NCBI GenBank assembly: GCA_024760905.1
Contig: CM045731.1
Span: 54,201,001-54,265,000, forward strand
Direction of reading: 5' to 3'
Length of the DNA: 64,000 nucleotides
Source of the DNA: Plotosus lineatus
Taxonomy: Eukaryota; Chordata; Actinopteri; Siluriformes; Plotosidae
Shown here: positions 11,263-21,288 of the stretch, in pieces
Layout of the letters: each line of letters begins with the position of its first letter
How positions within the stretch are numbered: the first letter of the stretch is position 1
Notes under the pieces: model-generated
What the model was told of the DNA's origin: nothing
Database searches by the model: none
Seen by the model: only the letters and a program-made list of their open reading frames with translations
Position numbers and translations under genes: made by a program

Positions 11263-13609
11263 GTTCCTAACGTAATATGGCTTCCCACTGTGCTCACTTT
11301 GATGGAATAAATGGACACACAAAAAGTTTCCCTGTGGGATTAGAATATGTAGTATAAATATAAATACAAAAAAATTGCAATTCAGAGATGACAGTACTGG
11401 AGTGGTTCCACAAGGGGGCAGTAATGTGTAGCAGAGTAAAATCTAAAAGTAAATGAGAAAAAAACTAAAATTAGGGATTTCTTAAATTTAAAAATATTTA
11501 TGCACTTGATATTTCAACAGAAAAAAATCTGAAAGACAAAACAAATTTAAAAATTATAAATAATAATAATAATTGTGTTTTCTTTTTTAGTGTTAAAGAG
11601 GAGGTGTTCTGGAGGAACTATTTCTACCGGGTGTCTCTTGTTAAGCAGTCGGCCCAGCTCACAGCGCTGGCGGCACAGCAGCAGGCTGCGGAGAGGAGAG
11701 AGGACGACAAGAAAGGTGCCGATCCACAGAGTGACAGCACATCAGGTGCGGTCCACGATATCATGCCAGGGCTGAGTGAGAGATTGATTGACTGATTGGT
11801 CAGACACGTTCTCTCCCTTGTCATTCACAGCAATCACCTGCCAGTTATGGGCGTCTGTGAGCTCATTCATACAGACTTGCACGCTTACACTCTTCCCTGG
11901 TTGGTGGTGGTCTTATGACTGGGAATTAAAATGAAGAATAATTATTATTCCTGGGTTTGTTAAAGTAGTGCTGATAGTTTGGTGTCCCAGCATTTCTGGG
12001 TTTCTTCTCATTTTTTTCTTTCTGACTGGACGATTTCCATATCGTATCTCGAGGACGACTCCACCAAACCTCATCAGAATTTTTAGAACTCGACGTTCAA
12101 TTTTCATGAATTAATTAGCGTTGTTGTTATTGCTTATAAGCCGCTGTTATGACCCGATCTCGGTCCACACCCTGTGTTGATGGGGTGTACAAGGTGGGTT
12201 TGATGGCTGAGGAGGTGAATGTGACATATAGCCTACATTATCTCCATACTGTATAGTGTTTTCACACAAGAATGTCAGAAGCCTAACTCAGCCAACCCTG
12301 GGCAAAGGTGGGTACACCTCGAACAGCACACCTGACCATCACAGAGCCACACACAAACACACTCCTTCACATTCACACCTTGGGCAGTTTGGAACTTGGT
12401 CTAAAGTGAATTGCTTTGGACTGCGGGAGGAAACATACGCGCACATTGAGAGTGTGCCAAGTCTACACGGAAACGCCGTATCCAGGACCTTCTTACCGCG
12501 ACATGGACATGCTAACCACTGCACCACATCGTAACAATGACATGTCTCTCTGTCTCGTATTCCAGGGTTAATATCCTGATCTTTTTTTTTTCTTTCTTGA
12601 TGTCTTGATTCCTGCCCCTAAAATATTCTGCTTGATTTTACAGAATCCAGAAGACCTAAAACTCCTCCCACAAACATCAATGCCAAGCCAAAGTCCAATC
12701 AGGTACCAAACCACCTTTTGTATCATTTGCCATCATAAATCTCGCACAACCTCTCTGGTCCTCAGGTGCATGCTTGTATCTGAGTCTTGTCATGGCTTTA
12801 CAGATAAGGTCGCTGTCAGGGACTCACTGTGTTTGGGTTTTTTTGTTTTTTTATTTTGGTTTTCCTCACAGCATCATGTAGAGGAGGAGATCTCGACCAG
12901 TCCTGGCGTATCGGAGTTTGTAAGTGATGCTTTCGACTCGTGTGACATCAACCAGGAGGATCTGCGGAAGGAGATGGAGCAGCTGGTGCTGGACAAGAAA
13001 ACAGAGGATGGTGAGATGAAATGGCTTTGAATGGGTCTCCTGCTTTCTTCCTCAAATAAGTAGCCAATCACAGAAAGGGCTCCATCTGGCTAGTGGTTTC
13101 CTCAGAGTGTGTGAGGGTTACACTGCCACCGACATTGGCTGGTATATCAGTTGCCTCAGCCCTGATTTTAGTATCAGTCATGTGATTAGCAAGCAGCTGT
13201 CTGATTTGGCCATGAATGAATTATCCTCTCTCTCTTTTCCCTTCTCTTCTTTCTCTTTCCTCCCTCTCTTCTTGCTTTCCTCTCTCTCTCCATCCCCTTT
13301 CTTTTCTCTTTTCACTCTCCTCTTTCTTTCCCCTCTCGCACACTCACTCTCTTTAATGCTCTCTCTCTCTCGTTCATATATATGCATTTGTTTATTTCTC
13401 TGTCCATCACACTCTTTCTATTCACCTCTCGCTTGCTTTTTCTCTACCTATCATACACTGTCTCTATCCAACCCTCCCCAGAAGAAGAAACATCAGAGTG
13501 GGAGCGCGAGCTGCAGCAGGAGTTGCAGGAGTACGAGGTGGTGGCCGAGGCGGAGAACAAAGATGAAAACTGGGATCGTGAGATTGAAGAGATGTTACAA
13601 TCTGATTAG
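4413..13609 (+). CDS. syap1: SYAP1, synapse-associated protein 1 (BSD-domain protein), complete, 9 coding exons
   Basis: Joined exons 4413-4599, 5924-6042, 10160-10226, 10331-10404, 11043-11182, 11591-11745, 12644-12702, 12872-13010 and 13482-13609 give 1068 nt, a 355-residue protein, close to the roughly 350 residues known for vertebrate SYAP1. All introns are GT-AG and every phase fits. The product follows the family throughout: an [10 protein letters not shown] start, the amphipathic block [18 protein letters not shown] (about residues 70-87), the BSD domain (about 150-210) with its invariant Phe202-Trp203, then [17 protein letters not shown] and a very acidic end. In mammals SYAP1 is a cytoplasmic/Golgi-associated protein that supports AKT1 phosphorylation downstream of mTORC2; the fly homologue Sap47 is synaptic. 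That role is family knowledge and is inferred here. Met at 4413 was chosen over the in-frame Met at 4362 because the family starts MF-x-x-(W/L). The introns are full of transposons, but the coding sequence is unbroken. Confidence 0.96.
4997..5255 (+). repeat. RTE-tailed SINE copy with perfect 16-bp duplication
   Basis: GTTAAATGTTTGGGGG at 4981-4996 is repeated exactly at 5256-5271, so the ends are certain. The tRNA head is missing; the copy starts at CCCAGTGCCGCTAACTG. Lies in SYAP1 intron 1. Confidence 0.9.
5370..5700 (-). repeat. Unclassified retroposon-like repeat, copy 2
   Basis: Minus-strand copy of the repeat at 440-760, with the same CTAAATTAGGGAGAAA end and a T-rich (A-tail complement) stretch at 5340-5372. 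Confidence 0.55.
5924..6042 (+). CDS. syap1: SYAP1 coding exon 2
   Basis: Completes Gly63 and codes [16 protein letters not shown]... through ILDK (residue 102). This is the most conserved amphipathic N-terminal block of the family. Acceptor CCTAAG, donor AAG|GTGGGA. Confidence 0.95.
6430..6590 (-). repeat. GGGCGGCACGG-type SINE fragment
   Basis: Minus-strand match (GAGGTACTCCGGGTTCCTCT, GCACAGTAGGCTAATTGGCT) next to a (CA)n tract at 6401-6425. Confidence 0.55.
6947..7483. mobile_element. hAT-type MITE with exact 8-bp target duplication
   Basis: Terminal inverted repeats CAGTGTTTCCCAACC / GGTTGGGAAACACTG, flanked by ATCTAATG at 6939-6946 and 7484-7491. Interrupted by the SINE at 7055-7375. 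Sits inside another DNA element in SYAP1 intron 2. Confidence 0.88.
7055..7375 (+). repeat. tRNA-derived SINE (GGTGGTGTAGTGG type)
   Basis: Bounded by AACAGTACTGT at 7044-7054 and 7376-7386. A box TGGTGTAGTGG and B-box-like AGTTCAAATCC; body CCCATCCAGGAGGAGTTCAA; end GGGTGTAAAAACCC. A second copy is at 27697-27990. Confidence 0.85.
8670..8900 (+). repeat. Inverted-repeat element fragment shared with 40863-41110
   Basis: The stretch from GTGCACACG through GTTTTTTTTGCATAATTGGC to GAAGCGCGAAGTCGCGAGGG is the reverse complement of 40863-41110. Family unknown. Confidence 0.5.
9043..9651 (+). mobile_element. Rex3 LINE, 5'-truncated 3' end
   Basis: Codes the C-terminal part of the Rex3 reverse transcriptase ([54 protein letters not shown]), colinear with 20668-21270 of the near full-length copy. 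A frameshift near 9425 separates it from the end ([11 protein letters not shown]). Typical dead-on-arrival copy, in SYAP1 intron 2. Confidence 0.9.
9711..10135 (+). repeat. CT-rich tandem tract with a repeating TCATACACCTCTCTCTC unit
   Basis: (CT)n runs alternate with about a dozen TCATACAC(C/A)TCTCTC-like units spaced roughly 25-45 bp. Ends about 25 bp before SYAP1 exon 3. It creates long spurious open frames rich in Ser and Leu. Confidence 0.85.
10160..10226 (+). CDS. syap1: SYAP1 coding exon 3
   Basis: Codes [20 protein letters not shown]... (residues 103-124). The exon directly follows a 400-bp CT-rich tandem tract that may act as an oversized polypyrimidine tract. Confidence 0.95.
10331..10404 (+). 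CDS. syap1: SYAP1 coding exon 4
   Basis: Codes [20 protein letters not shown]... to residue 149. The VPPW and [12 protein letters not shown] strings match the family. Confidence 0.95.
10565..10720. repeat. Fragment of the unclassified repeat of 440-760
   Basis: Shares GATTGG...GTGAGTGAC and GCGCCCC-type blocks. Strongly diverged, so uncertain. Confidence 0.3.
11043..11182 (+). CDS. syap1: SYAP1 coding exon 5 (first half of BSD domain)
   Basis: Codes [18 protein letters not shown]... through FDLVPK (residues 150-195). This is the start of the BSD domain, with the conserved LQEDELL helix. A (TG)n tract begins a few bases after the donor. Confidence 0.95.
11194..11262. repeat. (TG)n microsatellite
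   Basis: About 33 uninterrupted TG units starting 12 bp after the SYAP1 exon 5 donor. Confidence 0.95.
11591..11745 (+). CDS. syap1: SYAP1 coding exon 6 (second half of BSD domain)
   Basis: Codes [20 protein letters not shown]... (residues 196-247). It carries the FW pair that defines BSD domains, then an alanine/glutamine helix, then a variable linker. Confidence 0.95.
11800..11935 (+). repeat. Fragment of the unclassified repeat of 440-760
   Basis: TTGTCATTCACAGCAATCA, GGGCGTCTGTGAGCTCATTC and TTCCCTGGTTGG match 520-650. Confidence 0.5.
12285..12535 (-). repeat. GGGCGGCACGG-type SINE, minus strand
   Basis: Reads, in reverse, the GGTGCAGTGGTTAGCATGTC head with CGCGGTAAGAAGGTCCTGG and the following body. 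Lies in SYAP1 intron 6. Confidence 0.6.
12644..12702 (+). CDS. syap1: SYAP1 coding exon 7
   Basis: Codes [20 protein letters not shown] (residues 248-267), the proline-rich linker that matches RPKTPP of other SYAP1 proteins. Acceptor TTTTACAG, donor CAG|GTACCA. Confidence 0.85.
12872..13010 (+). CDS. syap1: SYAP1 coding exon 8
   Basis: Codes [20 protein letters not shown]... through KKTED (residues 268-313). Strongly conserved; the acceptor is TTCCTCACAG. Confidence 0.95.
13225..13465. repeat. CT-rich low-complexity tract before SYAP1 exon 9
   Basis: CTCTCT/CTTTC-rich pyrimidine run ending just upstream of the last intron's acceptor. Confidence 0.8.
13482..13609 (+). CDS. syap1: SYAP1 coding exon 9 and stop
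   Basis: Codes the acidic C-terminus ([15 protein letters not shown] ... [13 protein letters not shown]) and ends at TAG 13607-13609. It follows a CT-rich tract (about 13225-13465). Confidence 0.95.
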
Positions 13610-14113
13610 TGAATGCCCCAATGAGCCCTCGATTTCACTGAAGAAAGACAGAGATTGAAAAGAAGGGGAAAAAATTAATAATGGACCAAACAAGCCACAT
13701 TAAAGAAAGGCTTCATCATTACCCTCTGCTGCATGTATAACATTTCTCTCAGATGAAGTGGGCGGAGTTTGGGTGAACACATTTCAGGTGGAACCGTAGT
13801 TGTGTTTGGGGATGTGATCTTTATCTGTGAAGTAGTGGACTCACGAGGTTAGCAAAAATGCAACTACATGAATTCTGTAATTGGTTAGCGTGACTGTTTT
13901 ATATATATATAGTGTGTGTGTGTGTGTTTATTCGTAGTCTCTCCTTTCTTGTCAGTCATAATGAGCGTAATTTTAAATTATGAGTAAGAAAAATGTGGCA
14001 CGGATATCCCCTGAGGATCTGTACAGTTGTCAAAGATAAACGCAGATGAACACCATGATCTTCCGTTTTCCTGTTTCATCTGGCCTTCTGAATCTGAAAT
14101 AGAATTTCTTCAA

Positions 14114-14119
14114 AATAAA
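14114..14119 (+). terminator. Likely SYAP1 polyadenylation signal (AATAAA)
   Basis: AATAAA lies 505 bp after the SYAP1 stop, followed 20-40 bp on by a T/GT-rich stretch (TTGTTTGTC then poly-T), the usual downstream element. Confidence 0.6.
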
Positions 14120-14429
14120 GTGAAATGTTGTTTGTCTTTTTTTTTTCCTTTTTCAGTGCATCACTTAACCTGTAGCTGCTCAGTCATAATATTCTGTGTT
14201 TATTAAATGCTATTTTGTCATTAAACTCTTGTTCGTGAATATTCCTAAGTATTTAAATTAAATGAGTATGTATGCAGGATTGGTGCAATTGGTGGTAAAC
14301 AGGATTGGTGCAATCTGATTGGCTGGCGATATGGAGAATAATAAGCAATTATTGAATGTCATATGATATGGAGAATTATCCGACCAAGAGGGTTTTATCC
14401 ACTGATATCATACAAATACCGTATTCTCA

Positions 14430-14700
14430 CTTCATTACCGAACCACTTATCGTGTTTGGCTGTAACCTCCCAGTGACCAGCAAATACTGGGTGAAGGTGG
14501 AGGAAGCCCTGAACTGCTCATCAGACCATCAGAGCCAACACTCATACCTAGGGGGCAATTTGAAACAGCCAGTTTACCAAATGTGCATGTCTTTGGACTT
14601 ATGAAGGAACGAGATTTTCCAGAGGAAACCCACACAAGCACAGGGAGAACATGCAGACTCAACATAGAAATGCTTATTTTCAAAAAAGTTCTGCCTTTAC
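14430..14700 (-). repeat. GGGCGGCACGG-type SINE, minus strand
   Basis: Contains the reversed GTGGGTTTCCTCTGGAAAAT, CATAAGTCCAAAGACATGCA and GAGTGTTGG blocks. Between the SYAP1 polyadenylation site and this repeat nothing is recognisable. Confidence 0.5.
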
Positions 14701-15214
14701 CTTTTTAAATTATGAATTAATGCTAAAGATTGATTTCACCTTTTTTTAACTGTGATTATTCCTTTATTTTATTTTTTTATTTTTTTAGAGCCTCCTTTTT
14801 CTTTCGTTTGTTCCCTTCAGGGGTCACCACAGTAAATCATCTGCCTCCATCTCACCCTGTCCTCTGCATCTTCTTGTCTTATGCCAACGACCTTCATGTA
14901 CTCCTTCACATCCATAAATTTCCTCTTTGGTCTTCCTCTAGGCCTTCTGCCTGGTAGTTCCAACCTCAGCATCCTACTACCAATATATTCACTATCCCTC
15001 CTCTGTACATGTCCGAACCATCTGACTCCAGCCTCTCTGACTTTGTCTCCAAAACATCTAACGTGCCATCCCTTTGATGTGCTCATTCCTGATCCTATCC
15101 ATCCTCGTTACTCCCAAAGAGAACCTCAACATTTTCATCTCTGCTACCTCCAGCTCTGCCTCCCGTCTTTTCCTCAGCGCCACTGTTTCTAAACCATACA
15201 ACATTGCTGGCCTC

Positions 15215-15481
15215 TCCCCAGTGTGGCTAACTGGGTTATCAAAGGTGGGCCATGTCTCTCACTGTCTATGGTGAGAGGCATGTAAAAGAATCATTGACAT
15301 GACTTCCGTGAAGAGTAGGCTGCAAAGTCATCAGTGTGTTTTTGTACCTTGCTAAAAGGGTTGAGACAGGAAGGGTATCCAACGTAAAAACCTCTGCCAA
15401 ATCAAACGTGCGAATCACATGATTCGTTGTGGTGACTTCCAAGTAAAATGGAAAAAAGCCGAAAGGAAGACGGACAGACAG
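15215..15481 (+). repeat. RTE-tailed SINE inserted in the outer RTE LINE
   Basis: Bounded by ACAACATTGCTGGCCTC (15198-15214) and ACAACATCGCTGGCCTC (15482-15498), one mismatch in 17. 5'-truncated before the tRNA head; ends in (GACA)n after the shared LINE tail. Confidence 0.92.
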
Positions 15482-16332
15482 ACAACATCGCTGGCCTCAA
15501 CACCGTCTCATACACTTTTCCTTTCATTCTTGCCAATACCCTCTGATCACACATCACGCCGGCCACTTTTCTCCAACCATTCCAACCTGCCTGCACACGC
15601 TTCTTCACCTCTTTTCCACATTCATTATTGCTCTGGATTGTTGAGACTAAGTATTTAAAATCCTCCACCTACTTTATTTCTGCTCTCTTTAACCTCACCG
15701 TTCCGCTTGGGTCCTTCTCATTCACACATGCATTCTGGCTTACTGAGGCTAACCTTCATTCCTCTCCTTTCCAGGGCATACCTCCACCTCTCTAGATTTT
15801 CCTGCACTTGTTCTCTGCTCTCACTACAGATCACAATGTCACCTGCAAACATCATAGTCCATGGAGATTCTTATCTAACCTCTCCTGTCAGCCTGTCCAT
15901 CATCATAGCAAACAAGAAGGGGCTCAGAGCTGACCCTTGATGCAGTCCCATCTCCACCTTGAATTCTTCGGTCACACTGACAGCACACCTCACCACTGTC
16001 TTACATCTCTCATACATGTCCTACACCACTCTAACATACTTCTCTGCCACTCCAGACTTTCTCATGCAATACCACAGTTCTTCTCTCAGCACCCTGTCGT
16101 ATGCCTTCTCCAGATCCACAAAGACAGAATGCAGCTCCCTCTGACCTTCTCTGTCACACACTCTCTCACCTGCTGTCGTGGACACTCCACATAGCGCTAT
16201 CACAAAAGCCAACCAGGCTTCTCAGTCTTGTGCAAGCCTCTTTGCTTCTTCGAAGGTGACTGATGTTCCTTTAAGATCTCTGGTCACAGTGTCCTTCCAT
16301 CGCATCCTTTGTCTCCCAGGTCTTCGTCTTCC

Positions 16333-16414
16333 AGAAGGTTCCCAAAAGAGAAGTCTCCTCGGGATACGAGTATGAGAAGGTTCCCAAAAGAGAAGTCTCC
16401 TCGGGATACGAGTA
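16333..16414 (-). repeat. 42-bp in-frame tandem duplication in the LINE reverse transcriptase C-terminus
   Basis: The same 40-base string occurs at 16333-16372 and 16375-16414 (period 42), so the protein repeats TRIPRRLLFWEPS twice in a row. Both copies are identical, so the duplication is recent or came from the source element. Confidence 0.9.
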
Positions 16415-17920
16415 GGGGCCATGCAGACAACATGTCCAAACCATGACAGCCGCTTCCTTCGAAGTAAGTTTATGAGAGGTGGTTGGTTGGTTAGTCTATA
16501 TAGCTGTTCATTAGGTACATGATCTTCCCATGTTACACCAATCATTCGTCTCAGACATCTGTTGTAAAAGGCTGACAATCGCTTTTCTTCTATGATAATA
16601 GTATTCCAAGCTTCTGCTCCATATAGCAGGGTGGTGACGACTGCTGCTTGGAATATCCGGGTTTTTGTTGACATGCTGACAGATCTGTGGATAATGACTG
16701 GTAAGATCTTGGTGAAGGCATCTGCTGCTCTCCCTATACGGTAGTTCAGTTCAGGGGTGAGCTCACCATTATGTGTCATAGTGCTTCCTAGATACACAAA
16801 TTCGTCTACATTTTCTAATGTTTCACCTTCTCCCATTTTGATGTTACGGTTCACATGTTCTTTAGAGATGGCCATGACTTTTGTCTTTTTAGCATTTGCA
16901 ATGAGTCCCACTTTGGCTCCTTTTTCTTCAACTTGTGATGTTGCATGCTGGAGTCTGATTTCTGGGTTATCGATCAGTGCAATATCATCAGCAAAGTCTA
17001 GATCTGGGAGCCTTTGTTGTTGGTATCGGGAACTCCTTCTTCTTTCTAGTACTATCCCTGTGTCGTTCTTGTCAAGGGCATTCTTCAGCACCCAGTCAAT
17101 GAGTATACCAAATAACAAAGGTGACCAAATGCAGCCCTGTCTGACTCCTGCTGTCACTGAGAACCAACTTGTATCACCATCCACTTTCACACAGCATTCT
17201 GACCCCTCGTATGTGTTCTTCATGATGGCAACTATTTTTGCTGGAATTCCATACACTCTTAAGACTTTCCATAGTGATTCTCTGTGTACGCTGTCAAAGG
17301 CAGCTTTGAAGTCAATGAAGTTGATTTTGACTGGGAGTTGCATCTCCAAACTCTTTTCAATCAGTTGTCTCAACGCAAAGCACTGGTCTACACATGATCT
17401 TCCAGTCCTGAACTCTGCTTGGCTTTCTCGCAGTCGTTTGTCTACAGCATCACAAATTCGCAGTAAGACGATAGTGCAATAAACTTTCCCTGCTATACTC
17501 AGCAGTGTGATACCTCGGTTATTGCTACATATTGTCAGATCACCTTTCTTTGGTAGTTTAATGATGGAACCTGTCTTCCAATCTTCTGGAGACTTCAGAT
17601 CTTCATGCTGCTACACACACTCTAGTAAGCCAGTCATAAAGTTTACAACCTCCTGCTTTCAACATCTCTGCTGTTATTTCATCACATCCTGGTGCTTTAT
17701 TGTTCTCTAACCTCTTTACTGCTTTGTCTACTTCTGTTTTTGTTGGGTCACCCATATCAATGTCCAGTTCTTCCCATTCTATCTCTACTTCAGTTTCAGC
17801 TAGTGACTCTTCGGGTGGTTCTGCATTTAGGAGTTCTCTAAAGTGCTCTGCCCATCTCTCCAGTCGACCTTTCTCATTACTTATAATGTTACCATTTTTA
17901 TCTTTAACTAATAGCGTGTT

Positions 17921-20900
17921 TCCCCTCCCTGAATCGCCACCTTATCGTGGTGGAGGGGTTTGCGTGACCTAATGATCCTAGGAGCTATGTTGTCGGGGGC
18001 AAATGCCCCTGGTAGGGTCACCCAAGGCAAACAGGTCCGGGGAGAAGGTCCAGATGAAGTGCGATTCAAAAAACCCCTATGACACATGACATCTGAGAGA
18101 GAGCACAGGAAGCAGTCTCCCTTGCCCGGACACGGGTCACCGGGGTTCCCTCCTGGAGCCAGGCCCAGGGGAGGGGCTCAAAGGTGAGCGCCTGGTGGTC
18201 GGGATTATGCCCATGGAGCCTGGCCGGGCCTAGCCCAAAAAGGAGACATGGTCCGCCCTCCCATGGACCAACCACCCGTGGGAGGAGTTTTAGGGGTCGG
18301 GTGCAATGTGAGGTGGGTGGCAGCCAAAGGCATGGGTTCTGTCGGACCAATCCTCTGCTACTTACTCTGACCCTCGGGACATGGAATGTCACCTCTCTGG
18401 TGGGAAAGGAGCCTGATTTGGTGCGTGAGGTGGAGAGATACCGACTAGATATAGTCGGGCTCACCTCAACGCATAGCTTGGGCTCTGGAACCATCCATCT
18501 CGAAAGAGGCTGGACCTTCTTCTATTCTGGAGTTGCTCATGGGGAGAGGCGGCGAGCCGTTGTGGGTATTCTTCGGGTATTCATCTCGGTGCCCAAATGT
18601 TGGGTTCTCCCCGGTTGACGAAAGGGTAGCTTCCCTCCATCTTCGGGTGGGGGGACGGGTCCTGACTGTTATTTGTGCTTATGCACCAAATGAAAGTTCA
18701 GAGTACCCACCCTTTTTGGAGTCTTTGGGGGGGTGTTGGAGAACGCTTCTTCAGGAGACTCACTCGTTGTCTTGGGAGACTTCAACGCCCATGTGGGCAA
18801 CGATAGTGTGGCCTGGAAGGGTGTGATCGGTAGGTATGGCCTCTCCAGTCTGAATTCGAATGGTGTTTCGTTGTTGGACCTCTGTGCTCATCATAGTTTG
18901 TCTATTACGAACACCATGTTCGAACACAAGGGTGTCCATAAGTGCACTTGGCACCAGGACACCCTAAGTCGCAGTTCGATGATTGACTTTGTAGTCGTGT
19001 CATCGGACTTGCGACCATATGTTCTGGACACTCGGGTGAAGAGAGGAGCTGAGCTGTCTACCAATCACTACCTGGTGGTGAGTTGGCTTCGGTGGTGTGG
19101 GAGGTTGCCTTCCAGACCTGGCAGGCCAAACGTGTAATCAGGGTCTGCTGGGAACATTTGGCGGAGTCCCCTGTCCGAGAGGCCTTTAACTCCCACCTCC
19201 AGCAGAGCTACAACCACGTTCCGGAGGAGGCGGGGGACATGAAATCCGAATGGGCCATGTTTCGAGCCTCCATTGGTGAGGCGGCAGCCCATAGCTGTGG
19301 CCGTAAGGTCGTCGGTGCTTGTCGTGGCGGTAGTCCCCGAACCCGGTGGTGGACACCTGCGGTGAAGGGGGTCGTCCAGCTGAAGAAGGAGGCCTATCGG
19401 GTTTTATTAGCCTGTGGGACTCCTGAGGCAGCAAACGGGTACCGGCAGGCCAAACGTGCTGCAGCCGAGGCTATCGCAGATGCAAAATCTCGGGCGTGGG
19501 AGGAGTTCGGTGAGGGCCTAGAGAGTGATTATCGGTTGGCCTCAAAAAGGTTCTGGGCCACCATCTGACGCCTCAGGAGGGGGAAGCAGTTCTTCACAAA
19601 CACTGTTTACAGTGGAGGTGGGGAGCTGCTTACCTTGACTGGGGATGTTGTCGAGAGGTGGAGGGAATACTTTGAGGACCTCCTCAATTGCACCAACACG
19701 CCCTCCGTGGAAGAGGAAGACCCTGGGGGTTCGGATGAGGGTCCGCCCATCACTGGAGTGGAGGTCACTGAGGTTGTCAAAAAGCTCCTCGGTGGTGGAG
19801 CTCCGGGGTTGGACGAGATCCGCCCGGAATATCTCAGGGCTCTGGATGTTGTAAGATTGTCTTGGTTGACACGTCTCTGCAACATCGCGTGGTCATCAGG
19901 GGCTGTACCTCTGGATTGGCAAACTGGGGTGGTGGTCCCAATTTTTAAGAAGGGGGACCGGAGGGTGTGTTCCAATTATCGGGGAATTACACTCCTCATC
20001 CTTCCTGGGAAAGTCTATGCAGGGGGTACTAGAGAGGAGGATCCGACCAATCGTCGAACCTCGGATTCAGGAGGAACAATGTGGTTTTCTTCCTGGCTGC
20101 AGCACTCTTGACCAACTCTATACGCTCCACAGGATTCTGGAGGGGGCATGGGAGTTTGCCCAATCTGTCCACATGTGCTTTGTGGATTTGGAGAAGGCTT
20201 TCGAACGTGTCCCTCGAACGATCTTGTGGGGCGTGCTCCGAGAGTACGGCGTTCTGGATCCGTTGCTACGAGCTAGTCGGTCGCTGTATCACCGGAGCCA
20301 GAGTTTGCTCCGTATTGGGAACAGCAGGTCGGATTCGTTTCCAGTGGGAGTTGGAGTCCGCCAAGGCTGTCCTTTGTCACCGATTCTGTTCATAATTTTT
20401 ATGGACAGAATTTCTAGGCGCAGTCGAGGCGATGAGGGGTTCTGGTTTGGTGGCCATCGGATATCGTCTCTGCTTTTTGCGGATGATGTTGTCCTTTTGG
20501 CTTCATCAAGTCGGGCCCTCCAGCTCTCATTGGAGCGATTTGCAGCTGAGTGCGAAGCAGCCGGGATGAAGATCAGTACCTCCAAGTCCGAGGCCATGGT
20601 TCTCAGTCGGACAATGGTGGAATGCACCCTCCGGGTCAGGAATGAGGTCCTGCCCCAAGTGGAGGAGTTTAAGTATCTTGGGGTCTTGTTTACGAGTGAG
20701 GGAAGGATGGAGCGAGAGATCGACAGACGGATCGCTGCAGCCTCTGCTGTTAAGTGGTGCCTGTACCGGTCCGTCGTGGTGAAGAAGGAGCTGAGCCGCA
20801 AGCCGAAGCTCTCAATTTACCAGTCGATCTACGTTCCAACCCTTACCTATGGTCACGAGCTTTGGGTAATGACCGAAAGAACAAGATCACGGATACAAGC

Positions 20901-21288
20901 GGCTGAAATGAGCTTCCTTCGCCGGGTGGCAGGGTTCTCCCTTAGAGATAAGGTGAGAAGCGCCACCATCCAGGGAGAGCTTGGAGTAGATCCGCTGCTC
21001 CTCCACAATGAGAGGGGCCAGTTGAGGTGGCTCGGGCATCTGGTCAGAATGTCCCCTGGACGCCTCCCTGGTGTGGTGTTTCGGGCATGTCCAACCGGGA
21101 AGAGACCCCGGGGTCGACCTAGAACACGCTGGAGGGACTATGTCTCTCGGCTTGTCTGGGACCGCCTCGGTGTCCCCCCGGGAGAGTTGGAGGAAGTGGC
21201 TCGGGAGAGGGACATCTGAACCTCTTTGCTTAGGTTGCTGCCCCCGCGACCCGACCCTGGACTAAGCAGAAGATGATGATGATGATGA
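17921..21288 (+). mobile_element. Near full-length Rex3 retrotransposon (RTE clade)
   Basis: 3.37 kb, inserted in the minus-strand LINE with a perfect 12-bp duplication TAATAGCGTGTT (17909-17920 and 21289-21300). 5' end GAATCGCCACCTTATCGTGG; 3' end a (GAT)n tail, typical of Rex3. Endonuclease at 18360-19080 ([40 protein letters not shown]); reverse transcriptase at about 19640-21220, of which 20017-21219 is open for 400 codons with VRQGCPLSPI and the catalytic FADD (LLFADDVVLLAS). The regions matching the standard fish Rex3 PCR primers are recognisable near 19912-19931 and 20362-20382. Several frameshifts and a stop at 19566 make it non-autonomous. Confidence 0.93.
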
